Assembly (NCBI GenBank): GCA_963717125.1
Contig: CAVQVG010000007.1
Location: 868,001 to 932,000 of the forward strand
Source of the DNA: RYN-230 sp963717125
Lineage (GTDB): Bacteria; Actinomycetota; Actinomycetes; Streptosporangiales; Streptosporangiaceae
Direction: 5' to 3'
DNA: 64,000 nucleotides
Below the pieces are notes generated by a model that made no database searches, was not told where the DNA came from, and was given only the letters and a program-made list of their open reading frames with translations. The first letter of the stretch is position 1; each line of letters starts with the position of its first letter. Below, piece after piece: positions 24,684-33,392 of this stretch. A program made the translations under genes and the position numbers.

Positions 24684-26313
24684 GCCGCTGCGTCAGCTCG
24701 GCCGAACCCTCGGCCAGGCCGCGCTTGCCCACGGTGACCCGGTACGGGATGCCGGTCAGCTCCGCATCGCTGAACTTCACCCCGGCCCGCTCCGGCCGGT
24801 CATCGATGATCACCTCGACGCCGGCCGCGCGGAGCTGCCCGTAGAGCGACTCCCCGGCCGCGGCCACCTCGTCGTCGTTGGACTGGGCCACCACGATCAC
24901 CACGCTGAACGGCGCCACGGCCAGCGGCCAGACGATGCCGCGCTCGTCGTGGTGGCACTCGACGATCGAAGCCAGCGACCGCTCCACGCCGATCCCGTAG
25001 CTGCCCATGATCGGGTGCACCCGCTCGCCGTTGGCGTCGAGCACGGTGATGTTGAACACCTTGGTGAATTTGTAGCCGAGCTTGAAGATGTGCCCGATCT
25101 CGATCGTGGTGAGCAGTTCCAGCGGGTGCCCGCACCGGACGCACGGCTGGCCGGCCACCACCTCGCGCAGGTCGAACCAGGACCCGACGCTGATGTCCCG
25201 GTCCACGTCCACGCCGCGCAGATGCTGGTCGTCGATGTTGGCCCCGGTCACCATGTCCCGGCGGCCGCGCAGCGCCTCGTCGGCGAGGACCGGGAAACCA
25301 CTCACCCCGACCGCGCCGAGGCTGCCGGGCAGCGCGCCGAGCGCCTCCCTGATCTCGTCCGGCTGGGCCGGGCGGATCGTCGCGGCGCCGGTCGCGTCGG
25401 CCAGCTTCTGCTCGTTCAGCGCGTGGTCGCCGCGCATCAGCACCAGGGTCAGCTTGCCGTCCAGCACGTAGACCAGCGTCTTGATCTGCCGGTCGGCCGG
25501 GGCGTCGTACCCGGTGGCCAGGTCCTCGATGGTGCGCACGCCGGGCGTGTCGAACCGCTCCGTAGCGGGGCGGCCCGGGCCGTCGGTGACCGCCACGAGC
25601 TGCGACGTGGCCTTCTCCACGTTGGCCGCGTAGCCGCACTCCGGGCAGTAGGCGACCAGGTCCTCGCCGGCCTCCGAGGGGCACATGAACTCGGTCGAGT
25701 CCTGGCCGCCCATCGCCCCGCTGGACGCCTCCACCGGGATGGCCGGGATGCCCAGCCGCTCGAAGATGCGCAGGTAGGCGGCGCGGTGCCGGTCGAAGGC
25801 CACGTCCAGCCCGGCCGGGTCGAGGTCGAAGCTGTAGGAGTCCTTCATGGTGAACTCGCGGACCCGGAGCAGGCCCGCCCGGGGCCGCGGCTCGTCCCGG
25901 AACTTGGTCTGGAACTGGTACCACACCTGCGGAAGCTGCTTGTGCGACTTCAGCTCCCCGGCGAGCAGCCCGAAGATCTCCTCGTGGGTCACGCTGAGCA
26001 CGTTGACCGCGCCCTTGTGGTCGATGACCCGGAACATGACGTCTTCCATGGTTTCCCAGCGGCCGCTGCGCTGCCAGATCTCCGCCGGGTGCATGGTGGG
26101 CAGCAGCACTTCCTGCCCGCCGATCAGGTTCATCTCCTCGCGGATGATGCCGATGATCTTGGCGCGGACCCGCACCGCGAGCGGCAGCAGCGAGTAGTGC
26201 CCGGCGGACAACTGCCGGACGTAGCCGGCCCGCAGCAGCAGCCGGTGACTCGCGGACTGGGCGTCCGCCGGGTCCTCCCGCAGGGTTGGGATGAACATCT
26301 GTGACCAGCGCAT
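24610..26313 (-). CDS. proS: proline--tRNA ligase, bacterial type with editing domain
   Basis: 567 residues from ATG 26313. Charges tRNA-Pro. The class II motifs are present: motif 1 region LPLAVRVRAKIIGIIREEM, motif 2 KFRDEPRPRAGLLRVREFTMKD, motif 3 GSYGIGVERSLASIVE. Between motifs 2 and 3 lies the INS editing domain (LVYVLDGKLTLVLMRGDHALNEQKL and VTGANIDDQHLRG), which removes Ala-tRNA-Pro. The anticodon-binding domain is at the C-terminus (APFSVVIVVAQSNDDEV and ELTGIPYRVTVGKRGL). The gene begins near an MFS exporter in the same orientation, 68 bases away. It is the only essential translation gene in the window. Confidence 0.96.
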   Translation of the reverse strand: MRWSQMFIPTLREDPADAQSASHRLLLRAGYVRQLSAGHYSLLPLAVRVRAKIIGIIREEMNLIGGQEVLLPTMHPAEIWQRSGRWETMEDVMFRVIDHKGAVNVLSVTHEEIFGLLAGELKSHKQLPQVWYQFQTKFRDEPRPRAGLLRVREFTMKDSYSFDLDPAGLDVAFDRHRAAYLRIFERLGIPAIPVEASSGAMGGQDSTEFMCPSEAGEDLVAYCPECGYAANVEKATSQLVAVTDGPGRPATERFDTPGVRTIEDLATGYDAPADRQIKTLVYVLDGKLTLVLMRGDHALNEQKLADATGAATIRPAQPDEIREALGALPGSLGAVGVSGFPVLADEALRGRRDMVTGANIDDQHLRGVDVDRDISVGSWFDLREVVAGQPCVRCGHPLELLTTIEIGHIFKLGYKFTKVFNITVLDANGERVHPIMGSYGIGVERSLASIVECHHDERGIVWPLAVAPFSVVIVVAQSNDDEVAAAGESLYGQLRAAGVEVIIDDRPERAGVKFSDAELTGIPYRVTVGKRGLAEGSAELTQRLTGETRKVALGDVVAELTALLRAG

Positions 26314-26382
26314 ACTCGCGGGCTTTCCGTGCTGAGGTGATGGCGGGCCGGGCGTCGCCCGGCGCGGGAACAAGTTACGAGC

Positions 26383-27918
26383 TTAGTGCCGGTCGGCCGG
26401 GCGCGGTGCGGGCACCGGCTCGGCTGGCTCCAGCGGCGGCGCCCCGACCGGGCAGTTGGTCAGGCATTCCGGCTGGGTAACCGGCCCGCCGGGCCTGACC
26501 TTCAGCACATCGTTGCTGACCAGCACGGCCGACAGGCCGGCGGACAGCACCATCAGGGCGGCGCAGATCGTCATGGCCTGGTGGAACCCGGTGTTCAGCT
26601 GCCCCTTGTCATGCAGCGCCGCCCCGGTGAGCCCGACCGCGGCGGGCAGCCCGGCCACCGACAGCAGCCCGGCGGCCCGGGCCGTCGCGTTGTTCACCCC
26701 GCTGGCGATGCCCGCGTGCCGGTCATCGGCGCTGGCCAGGACAGTGGCCGTCAGCGGGGCGACGGTCATGGACAGGCCCAGCCCGAACAACAGCACCGCG
26801 GGCAGCACATCGGCCACGTAGCTGGCGTTGGGCCCGATACGGGTTAGCAGCAGCAATCCGGCCGCCGCGGTCAGCAGACCGCCGGTCATCAGCCAGCGCG
26901 GGCCGAACCTCTGGGCCAGCGCGCCGGCCCGGGCGGACAGCAGCAGCATGGCCACGGTGGACGGCAGCAGCGAGATGCCCGCCTCCAGCGGCGAGAAGCC
27001 GGCCACCACCTGCAGGTCGAGCACGAGCAGGAAGAACACCGCGCCCATCGCACCGTAGACGATGAAGGTGATCACGTTGATCGCGGTGAACTCCCGGTTG
27101 CGGAAGATACTCAGCGGGAGCATCGGCGGCACCCGGTCCGGATGCCGGGCGCGGTGCTGTTCCAGCAGCACGAAGCCGGCCCCGGCGGCCACGCCGACAG
27201 CCGCGGATACCGTCACGACGAGCGGGCGGCCGGACTGCGCCTCGATCAGCGCTTCGGTGATGCCGGCCAGAGCCAGCGCGGTGAGCACCGACCCGGCGAT
27301 GTCGAACCGGCCGTGCGCGTCCGGGTCCCGGCTTTCCGGCACATGCCGCACGCCGACCGCGACCACGACCGCGGCCAGCGGCAGGTTCAGCAGGAAGATC
27401 CAGCGCCAGCCGATCGTGCCGACGATCAAGCCGCCGAGGAACGGGCCGACCGCGCCCGCCACCCCACCCAGCCCGGACCAGGCGCCGATGGCCCGCGGCC
27501 GGTCATCCCGGGCGAACGTGGACTGGATGATGGCCAGCGAGCCCGGGGTGAGCAGCGCGCCGCCGATACCCTGTACGCCGCGGGCCACGACCAGCACGGC
27601 GATGTTGGGGGCCACCCCGCAGACCGCCGAGGCCAGCGCGAACCAGATCACCCCGATGAGGAACACGCGGCGCCGCCCGAACCGGTCGCCGAGCGCCCCG
27701 CCGAGCAGGATCAGCCCGGCCAGGGTGAGGGTGTACGCGGTCACCACCCACTGCAGGCCGGTCAGCGACGTGTGCAGTTCCCGGCCGATGGTCGGCAGCG
27801 CGACGTTGACCACGGTGGCGTCGAGGAATGCCATGCTCGACCCGAGCACGGCAGCGGCCAGCACCCACCGTCCCCGGGCTTGCCCGAGCTGGATCTGGCC
27901 AGCGTCAGCGGTGGCCAT
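26383..27918 (-). CDS. MFS drug exporter, DHA2 family
   Basis: 511 residues with about 14 hydrophobic helices, the size and topology of DHA2 (14-TM) drug:H+ antiporters. Motifs are FLDATVVNVALPTIGREL in helix 1, the loop DRFGRRRVFLIG (motif A), GIGGALLTPGSLAIIQSTF and GPFLGGLIVGTIGWRWIFLLNLP (motif C-like). The C-terminal tail is cytoplasmic, Pro-rich and contains two Cys (ECLTNCP). The gene starts at ATG 27918. Substrate cannot be predicted. It lies between proS and a DUF1697 gene, all on the minus strand, but spacing does not prove an operon. Confidence 0.88.
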   Translation of the reverse strand: MATADAGQIQLGQARGRWVLAAAVLGSSMAFLDATVVNVALPTIGRELHTSLTGLQWVVTAYTLTLAGLILLGGALGDRFGRRRVFLIGVIWFALASAVCGVAPNIAVLVVARGVQGIGGALLTPGSLAIIQSTFARDDRPRAIGAWSGLGGVAGAVGPFLGGLIVGTIGWRWIFLLNLPLAAVVVAVGVRHVPESRDPDAHGRFDIAGSVLTALALAGITEALIEAQSGRPLVVTVSAAVGVAAGAGFVLLEQHRARHPDRVPPMLPLSIFRNREFTAINVITFIVYGAMGAVFFLLVLDLQVVAGFSPLEAGISLLPSTVAMLLLSARAGALAQRFGPRWLMTGGLLTAAAGLLLLTRIGPNASYVADVLPAVLLFGLGLSMTVAPLTATVLASADDRHAGIASGVNNATARAAGLLSVAGLPAAVGLTGAALHDKGQLNTGFHQAMTICAALMVLSAGLSAVLVSNDVLKVRPGGPVTQPECLTNCPVGAPPLEPAEPVPAPRPADRH

Positions 27919-27955
27919 CACCCGATCTTCCCACCGCGGGCCCGCAGTGCCCAGC

Positions 27956-28519
27956 TCACGAGTCACACAGCTGGAGCAGTTTGGTCACCGTCGCCCAGTT
28001 TCGCGCCGTGCCCGCGCCCTTGGCGGACATCGGGCCGGCCCGGCGGGCGAGCTGGATGGCCAGCTCGCTGCGCCCGAAGCCGTCCGGGGTGTGCAGGAAC
28101 AGCACCCGGCCGACGTAGCGCGCGGTGTCCCGGCCGCCCTTGCCCGCGGCCTTCTGCTCCGCCTCGGCCACGGCCGCGAGCTGCTCCGGGCCCGGCTCCT
28201 CACCCAGGAACACCGCGTGCACGGCCTTGGGGTTGGTCTCGTCCCGATACGGGTTGTCCTGGAGCACCTGGGCCACCTCGTCCCGGGTCAGCACCAGCAC
28301 CCGCGGCCGCATACCCAGCTGCTTGTCCAGGGCCGCCTCGATGTCCGCCGCCAGCGCCGCCGGGTCGGTCCCGTCGGCGCTGAACAGGGCGTTGCCGCTC
28401 TGGATGTAGGTGCTGACATCGGCGTAGCCGAGCGAGCTGAGCACCGTGCGCAGGTCCGCCATGGCGAGCTTCACCCCGCCCACGTTGATCCCGCGGAGCA
28501 GCGCGACATGACTGGGCAT
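27956..28519 (-). CDS. DUF1697 family protein
   Basis: 187 residues. The family pattern is complete: VALLRGINVGGVKLAMADLRTVLSSLGY at the N-terminus, VSTYIQSGNALFSADG, an NPYRDETNPKAVHAVFLG strand, and the ending LFLHTPDGFGRSELAIQLARR then GTARNWATVTKLLQLC. The function of DUF1697 proteins is unknown; they are small cytoplasmic proteins found widely in bacteria. ATG 28519 is the natural start. Divergent from the Nudix gene. Confidence 0.92.
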   Translation of the reverse strand: MPSHVALLRGINVGGVKLAMADLRTVLSSLGYADVSTYIQSGNALFSADGTDPAALAADIEAALDKQLGMRPRVLVLTRDEVAQVLQDNPYRDETNPKAVHAVFLGEEPGPEQLAAVAEAEQKAAGKGGRDTARYVGRVLFLHTPDGFGRSELAIQLARRAGPMSAKGAGTARNWATVTKLLQLCDS

Positions 28520-28621
28520 TTCCCCAGCCTAACGCCCGTGCCCCCGGATGATCCCGCGCCACTGCGACGCCGCCTGGCGGCTGTCGTGGAAGCGGCCAGC
28601 CCGGTGCCCTAGTCTTCAGGC

Positions 28622-29107
28622 GTGACTGAAACCGACACGGCGGACGATACCGGGCTGCCGGTGCGGCACGCGGGCCGGGTGATCGTGCTCGACCCGGGCC
28701 ATCGCGTGCTGTTGTTGCGGTACGACGACGACCTGCCCAACGGGCGGCACTGGACCACGCCCGGCGGCGGCCTGGACGACGGCGAGGACTACGCCGCGGC
28801 CGCGGCCCGCGAGCTGGCCGAGGAAACCGGCTGGCACGACGTGGTGCTGCTGCGCGAGGTGCACCAGCGCAGCCTGACCATGCAGTACGGCGGCCACCTG
28901 GTCCGGCAGCACGAACGCACGTTCCTGGCCCGCACCTCCCGGCCGGCCCGGCCGCTGGGGGACGTGGCCCAGATGCACGCGGCCGACGGGATCGCCGCCT
29001 GGCGGTGGTGGACGCTGGCCGAGCTGGACAGCACCGCCGAGGTGATCTGGCCGGCCGAACTGCCCGGCCTGATCCGCCAGGCGCTGGCTGACGAACATAC
29101 TGGCTGA
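28622..29107 (+). CDS. Nudix hydrolase
   Basis: 161 residues from GTG 28622. The Nudix box is complete: GGGLDDGEDYAAAAARELAEETGW (G-x5-E-x7-R-E-x2-E-E-x-G-W). The N-terminal strand is RHAGRVIVLDPGHRVLLLRYD and a later strand is RQHERTFLARTS. Enzymes of this type hydrolyse X-linked nucleoside diphosphates; the sequence is closest to actinomycete Nudix proteins of unknown substrate. Expression is probably monocistronic or with the PIG-L gene behind (40 bases). Confidence 0.9.
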   Translation: MTETDTADDTGLPVRHAGRVIVLDPGHRVLLLRYDDDLPNGRHWTTPGGGLDDGEDYAAAAARELAEETGWHDVVLLREVHQRSLTMQYGGHLVRQHERTFLARTSRPARPLGDVAQMHAADGIAAWRWWTLAELDSTAEVIWPAELPGLIRQALADEHTG

Positions 29108-29147
29108 GTGGCGAAGTACTCGCGGACCCACAGGGAAGGGCAGGGCG

Positions 29148-29858
29148 ATGGCAATGGAGCCGATGCCGGAGGACTGGAGCCGGGCGGTGGCGGTGGTCGC
29201 CCACCCGGACGACCTGGAGTACGGCGCGGCCGCCGCGGTGGCCCGGTGGACCAGCCAGGGCAAGCACGTCGCGTACCTGCTGGCCACCCGCGGCGAGGCG
29301 GGCATCGAGGGGCGGCCGCCGGCTGAGGTCGCGCCACTCCGGATGGAGGAAGAGCGGCAGAGCGCCGCCGTGGTCGGCGTGCACGAGGTGTACTTCCTGG
29401 ACCATCAGGACGGGCTGGTCGAGTACGGCCTGCCACTGCGCCGCGACCTGGCCCGGGTGCTGCGCCAGCAGCGCCCGGACATCGTGATCACCATGAACTT
29501 CGACCTGACCTGGGGCGAGAGCGGCATGATCAACCATGCCGACCACCGGGCCACCGGGCTGGCCACGCTGGACGCCGTCCGGGACGCCGCCAACTCGTGG
29601 GTGTTCCCGGAGGCTGGCCCGGCCTGGAACGGCACCAAGCAGATCTACGTGGCCGGTTCCGGCGACCCGTCGCACTTCGTGGACGTGACCGAGACCATCG
29701 ACGCCGGGATCTCCTCGCTCCGCGAGCACAAGGCCTACCTGGCTGGCCTCGGCCGCGACTTCGACCCGGACGAGTTCCTGCGCAACATGTCCGGCTATCT
29801 CGGCATGGCCGCGGGCTGTGAGTATGCCGTGGGTTTCCGCCGATACTCCGCAGGCTGA
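29148..29858 (+). CDS. PIG-L family deacetylase
   Basis: 236 residues. The zinc motif is VVAHPDDLEYGAAA (AHPDD) and the second metal ligand region is NHADHRATG (HxDH). The strand LLATRGEAG also fits. The family contains mycothiol deacetylase MshB and mycothiol conjugate amidase Mca, but this sequence is not an obvious match to either (Mca has a longer C-terminus). It may deacetylate or cleave an N-acetylglucosaminyl compound. ATG 29148 is preceded by a GGGAAGGGCAGGG region. It is followed after 25 bases by the LURP-one-type gene. Confidence 0.88.
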   Translation: MAMEPMPEDWSRAVAVVAHPDDLEYGAAAAVARWTSQGKHVAYLLATRGEAGIEGRPPAEVAPLRMEEERQSAAVVGVHEVYFLDHQDGLVEYGLPLRRDLARVLRQQRPDIVITMNFDLTWGESGMINHADHRATGLATLDAVRDAANSWVFPEAGPAWNGTKQIYVAGSGDPSHFVDVTETIDAGISSLREHKAYLAGLGRDFDPDEFLRNMSGYLGMAAGCEYAVGFRRYSAG

Positions 29859-29883
29859 CCCGGGTGGCCGGTACCGTGCCGGG

Positions 29884-30384
29884 ATGCGCTATGCGGTGCG
29901 GGAGCGGATCTTCTCCATCGGCGACGACTTCTGGATCACCGACGACCGCGGTGGCAAGGCGTTCCTGGTCGACGGCAAGGCGCTGCGGGTGCGGCAGACC
30001 TTTGAGCTCAAGGACGGTTCCGGGGCCATCGTCGCGGTGGTGCGCAAGAAGCTGATCGCGATGCACGAGACGATGGAGATCGAGCAGGGCGGCGAGCCGG
30101 TGGCCACCGTCCGGAAGGCACTGGTGTCACCGCTGCGCCATCGGTCGGTCATCGAGCTGTCCGACGGCAGCGAACTGGAGGCGGTCGGCGACATCCTGGA
30201 CCACGAGTTCGAGATCCGCCCGTCCGGCGGCGGGGCGCCGCTGGCCCGGATCTCCCGCGCCTGGTTCACCATGCGCGACCGCTACGGGGTGGACGTCGCC
30301 CCCGGCCTGGACGACGCGCTGGTCCTGGCCATGGCGGTGGCCCTGGACCGCGTCGAGCACGACGAGGCCGAACGCCACCACTAA
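29884..30384 (+). CDS. LURP-one-related (LOR) family protein
   Basis: 166 residues from ATG 29884; the frame is open upstream (29818) but without similarity. Typical of the LOR beta-barrel fold (DUF567 relatives): MRYAVRERIFSIGDDFWITDD, GGKAFLVDGKALRVRQTFELKDGSG, VAVVRKKLIAMHETMEIEQGG, and a C-terminal helix (DDALVLAMAVALDRVEH). In bacteria these tubby-like domain proteins have no assigned biochemical function, possibly membrane phospholipid binding. No neighbouring gene gives a role. Confidence 0.88.
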   Translation: MRYAVRERIFSIGDDFWITDDRGGKAFLVDGKALRVRQTFELKDGSGAIVAVVRKKLIAMHETMEIEQGGEPVATVRKALVSPLRHRSVIELSDGSELEAVGDILDHEFEIRPSGGGAPLARISRAWFTMRDRYGVDVAPGLDDALVLAMAVALDRVEHDEAERHH

Positions 30385-30428
30385 CCCATGCCGCCTCCGC
30401 GGCTACCTCCCCGCCGCCCGTTACCTGG

Positions 30429-30761
30429 CTAGACCGGGCAGGTCCAGCCGGCGTGGCCGGGGCGCGGGGTGGTGTCCGCCGCATCGGGCGGCGGGAACAG
30501 CATCTTCAGCGTGAACGCGCGCGCGGTCGGGCCGTGCGCGCGGAGCAGCCGGATCCGGTCCTCGGCGTCCTGCGTGGACGGGACCGTGCCGCGCGGGATC
30601 CACCACAGCGCCGTGTACGCCTCGGCCATCCGCTCGAACCACTGCCGGCGCCGCTGCAGCACGGCGCGGTGCGTGGCCGAGTACACGAAACCGGCCAGCC
30701 GCGGGCTGTCCAGCGGCTCGCGCAGCCGGCCGATGTTGACCTGGGCCAGTACGTAGTCCAT
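30429..30761 (-). CDS. DUF3291 family protein with an internal deletion
   Basis: 110 residues from ATG 30761. The ends match the DUF3291 family: N-terminal MDYVLAQVNIGRLREPLDSPR and C-terminal HRAVLQRRRQWFERM, ALWWIPRGTVPS, HGPTARAFTL. But RLAGFV jumps directly to YSATHRAVL. In normal members about 55 residues lie here, including the 'GFVWRLQ' and 'NMSVWES' core strands. The missing piece is a multiple of three, so the frame survived, possibly by recombination between two FV-encoding stretches. The product should not fold like the family. The gene is not a frameshift case; it is best viewed as a decaying gene. Function unknown even in intact members. Confidence 0.75.
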   Translation of the reverse strand: MDYVLAQVNIGRLREPLDSPRLAGFVYSATHRAVLQRRRQWFERMAEAYTALWWIPRGTVPSTQDAEDRIRLLRAHGPTARAFTLKMLFPPPDAADTTPRPGHAGWTCPV

Positions 30762-30932
30762 GCCGTCATGCTGCCAGCCACCGCCTGCCCAGACCACCGG
30801 TGCCAGCGGGTCACCGCCGCCGCTGCCGACTTTGCACGCATCCGGTGCACTGGGATCGTGACAAATCCGTGGGCCTTCGCTGGCGTGCTGGCGCACGGCA
30901 GCCGCCCCCTCATCCTCTGGCGGAGTCCTTAC

Positions 30933-30969
30933 ATGCCTTGACAGTTATATGCCTTGCCAAGCATGCTTG
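30933..30969. promoter_or_regulatory. candidate ArsR operator: repeats ATGCCTTG and palindrome CAAGCATGCTTG
   Basis: ATGCCTTG occurs at 30933-30940 and 30949-30956 (16-base period), followed by the 12-base perfect palindrome CAAGCATGCTTG (30958-30969) that covers the likely ATG start of the ArsR gene. TTATAT at 30945-30950 could be a -10 box, which would make the transcript leaderless or nearly so. TTGACA at 30938-30943 overlaps the first repeat. This arrangement fits autoregulation. Confidence 0.45.
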
Positions 30970-31316
30970 CTCGGGTGACGACGGTGTTCGAGGTGCTGGC
31001 CGAGTCGCGGCGGCGGCGGATTCTGGACCTGGTCCGCGACCGGGAGCGCTCGGTGGGCGAACTGGTGGCCGCGCTGGCCATGAGCCAGCCCGCCGTGTCC
31101 AAGCACCTGCGGGTGCTGCGCGAGGCCGGGCTGGTCGAGGTGCGCGCGGCCGAGCAGCGGCGGCTGTACCGGCTCCGGCCTGGGCCGCTGCGCGAACTGG
31201 ACGCCTGGCTGGCGCCGTACCGGCAGGCGTGGGACACCAGCCTGGACCGCCTCGAGCGGCACCTGGACGAGATGGCCCGCGACGAGGCTGGCCCCGACGA
31301 TGGGAGGACGCGCTGA
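30963..31316 (+). CDS. ArsR family winged-helix transcriptional regulator
   Basis: 117 residues from ATG 30963. The wHTH reads VFEVLAESRRRRILDLVRDRERSVGELVAALAMSQPAVSKHLRVLREAGLVEVRAAEQRRLYRLRP (given in parts: recognition helix around SQPAVSKHLRVL). No Cys pair for metal binding is present, so it is one of the ArsR-type regulators that pair with SRPBCC genes rather than a metal sensor. Its stop overlaps the start of the SRPBCC gene (TGATG). It probably binds its own promoter (see the repeats at 30933). Confidence 0.92.
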   Translation: MLARVTTVFEVLAESRRRRILDLVRDRERSVGELVAALAMSQPAVSKHLRVLREAGLVEVRAAEQRRLYRLRPGPLRELDAWLAPYRQAWDTSLDRLERHLDEMARDEAGPDDGRTR

Positions 31317-31843
31317 TGATGGGCAGCCTGGAGCAGGCCGGCGCCGGCTGGCGGCTGCGCTTCACCCGGGACCTGGCCCACCCGGCCGAACGGGTGTGGC
31401 GGGCGGTGACCGAGGCCGAGCACCTGACGGCCTGGTTCCCGATGCGGATCAGCGGCGACTGGGTGGTCGGCGGCCCGCTGACGTTCGCCGACCCGGAGGG
31501 GCGTGGCCTGGAGTTCACCGGGAAGGTGCTCGCCTACCAGCCGCCGTCCGTGCTGGAGTTCAGCTGGGGCCCGGACGTGCTCCGGCTGGAGATCGAGGCC
31601 CGCGGCGCGGGCTGCACGCTCACCCTGCTCGACACGTTCGACGAGCTGGGCAAGGCGGCGCGGGACGCGGCCGGCTGGCACGTCTGCCTCGAACTGCTGA
31701 CCGCCCACCTGGACGGCGACGGCGCCGGGCCGGGCTCGGGCCGCCGGTGGTCCGAGGTCCACGCGGACTATGTCACCGCGTTCGGGCCGGCGGCGGCTAC
31801 CATCGGCCCGCCGCCCGGCTACGGCCCGGACGATAACGACTGA
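31316..31843 (+). CDS. SRPBCC (AHSA1-type) domain protein
   Basis: 175 residues. Typical AHSA1-type START-fold: RFTRDLAHPAERVWRAVTEAEHLTAWFP, then WVVGGPLTFADPEG, FTGKVLAYQPPSVLEFSWG and the long C-terminal helix DAAGWHVCLELLTAHLDG. Such proteins bind hydrophobic ligands or act in stress responses and are regularly encoded behind an ArsR gene, as here (ATG within the ArsR stop, GGGAGG upstream at 31302). The partner or ligand is unknown. Confidence 0.9.
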   Translation: MMGSLEQAGAGWRLRFTRDLAHPAERVWRAVTEAEHLTAWFPMRISGDWVVGGPLTFADPEGRGLEFTGKVLAYQPPSVLEFSWGPDVLRLEIEARGAGCTLTLLDTFDELGKAARDAAGWHVCLELLTAHLDGDGAGPGSGRRWSEVHADYVTAFGPAAATIGPPPGYGPDDND

Positions 31844-31964
31844 GCGGGCCGCCGGCCCGGGCCGGCAGGCGGCCCGGTCCGCGGCCCGGGGCGGGCAGGC
31901 GGCCCGGGGGCCGGGTCCGTAGCGCAGAGAGCAGCCGGGCCGGCAGCGCATAGAGTTGCGCACC

Positions 31965-32444
31965 GTGGCAGGACGCGGCACGCCGGCGACCACGCTGCTG
32001 GCCAAGCAGGGCATCGCGCACACGGTGCACGTGTACGACCATGACCCCCGCCGCGGCAGCTACGGACTGGAGGCCAGCGAGGCGCTCGGCCTGCCGCCGG
32101 AACGGGTGTTCAAGACCCTGGTCGCCCAGGTGGACGGCGCGCTGACGGTCGGCGTGGTGCCGGTCGCCAGCCAGCTCGACCTGAAGGCGCTGGCGGCGGC
32201 CGCCGGCGGGCGGAAGGCGGTCATGGCCGACCCGGCCGACGCGGAGCGGGCGACCGGGTACGTCGTCGGCGGGATCTCCCCCCTCGGCCAGCGCAAACGG
32301 CTGCCGGTGGTGCTGGACTCGGGCGCAATGGCGTTCAGCAGCATCTTCTGCAGCGGTGGGCGCCGCGGGCTGGAGATCGAGATCGCCCCGGCCGACCTGG
32401 TCCAGGCCGTGCGAGCCGTGGTGGCGCCCATCGCGCAGGGCTGA
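31965..32444 (+). CDS. ybaK: YbaK/EbsC-type aminoacyl-tRNA deacylase
   Basis: 159 residues from GTG 31965 (a TTG at 31956 is an alternative). The fold is the trans-editing domain: TPATTLLAKQGIAHTVHVY, LPPERVFKTLVAQVDG with the catalytic Lys region (FKTL), VVPVASQLDLKALAAAAGGRKAVMAD, TGYVVGGISPLGQRKRLPVVLD and MAFSSIFCSGGRRGLEIEIAP. YbaK removes Cys mischarged on tRNA-Pro, so it cooperates functionally with ProRS (proS is encoded in the same window). Cytoplasmic. Confidence 0.93.
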   Translation: MAGRGTPATTLLAKQGIAHTVHVYDHDPRRGSYGLEASEALGLPPERVFKTLVAQVDGALTVGVVPVASQLDLKALAAAAGGRKAVMADPADAERATGYVVGGISPLGQRKRLPVVLDSGAMAFSSIFCSGGRRGLEIEIAPADLVQAVRAVVAPIAQG

Positions 32445-32492
32445 CCCCATGGGTCAGCATCCGAAGCCTGGGCGGTGTGGTCGGATGGGACC

Positions 32493-33392
32493 ATGTCGGA
32501 TGCGAGCATGAAAGTCCGGATCGGGGTGGCGCTCGGCGAGGCTGGGGTGCCCAGCCAGTTCGGCGCCGCGGTGGACATCCTGGAGCAGGCCGGCATCGAC
32601 TCGCTGTGGCTGCCGGAGATGGTCTACGGATCGCTGGTGGATCCGTTCATCGGCATGACCTACGCGCTGGCCCGGACGTCCCGGCTCAAGGTGGGCACCG
32701 GCGTGGCCGTGCTGCCCGGACGCCATCCGGTGCTGGTGGCCAAGCAGCTCGCCTCGCTGGCCGGGCTGGCGCCGCGCCGGGTGCTGCCGGTGTTCGGCCT
32801 CAAACCGGCCCGGCCGGCCGAACTGGCCGCGTTCGGCGTGCCGGCGGGCCGCCGGGGCGCGGTGTTCGACGAGTCCCTGGAGCTGATCCGGCGGCTGCTG
32901 CGCGAGCCGGAGGTGACGTTCCGCGGCGAGTTCTTCACCGTCGAGTCCGCGCACATCGGCCCGCAGCCGGCCAAGCCGCTGGACATCTGGGTGGGCGGCA
33001 GCGCGCCCGGCGCGCTGCGCCGGGCCGGCCGGCTGGCCGACGGCTGGCTGGCCAGCTTCCTCACCCCGGCGGAAGCGGGCGTGGGCCGCCGCGCGATCGA
33101 GGCCGCTGCGGCCGAGGCCGGGCGCGAGATCGAGCCGGACCACTTCGGCATCAGCCTGGCCGTGGCCACCGGGCCCGGACTGGACACGCTGCGCGCGGTA
33201 GCCCGGCAGCGCCGGCCGGACACCGACCCGGCCGAGCTGGTGGCGGACGGCTGGGCCGACGCCCGGCACAAGATCGAGGATTACGTGGCGGCCGGCCTGA
33301 CCAAGTTCGTGGTCAGGCCCGGCCCGGCGCCGGCCGACCCACAGCAATTCGCTGACGAGTTCGCCCGCGAAATGATCCCGCTGCAGACGTGA
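32493..33392 (+). CDS. LLM-class F420-dependent oxidoreductase
   Basis: 299 residues from ATG 32493 (the ATG at 32508, MKVRIGVALG, is also plausible; no ribosome site decides). A second, different LLM-type TIM barrel: SLWLPEMVYGSLVDPFIGMTYALARTSRLKVGTGV, LPGRHPVLVAKQLASLAGLAPRRVLPVFG, then PLDIWVGGSAPGALRRAGRLADGWL and AAGLTKFVVRP. Substrate unknown. The stop overlaps the GTG start of the DUF167 gene. Confidence 0.87.
   Translation: MSDASMKVRIGVALGEAGVPSQFGAAVDILEQAGIDSLWLPEMVYGSLVDPFIGMTYALARTSRLKVGTGVAVLPGRHPVLVAKQLASLAGLAPRRVLPVFGLKPARPAELAAFGVPAGRRGAVFDESLELIRRLLREPEVTFRGEFFTVESAHIGPQPAKPLDIWVGGSAPGALRRAGRLADGWLASFLTPAEAGVGRRAIEAAAAEAGREIEPDHFGISLAVATGPGLDTLRAVARQRRPDTDPAELVADGWADARHKIEDYVAAGLTKFVVRPGPAPADPQQFADEFAREMIPLQT

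Noticed and set aside
27062..28612. Plus-strand frame antisense to the MFS exporter and DUF1697 gene
   Set aside because: Ser/Thr/Arg/Pro-rich shadow frame with no homology; the minus-strand genes are certain.
31844..31964. Extremely GC-rich interval with repeats of GGCAGGCGGCCCGG
   Set aside because: Two imperfect copies in low-complexity sequence; it may be a terminator, but no clear stem can be defined.
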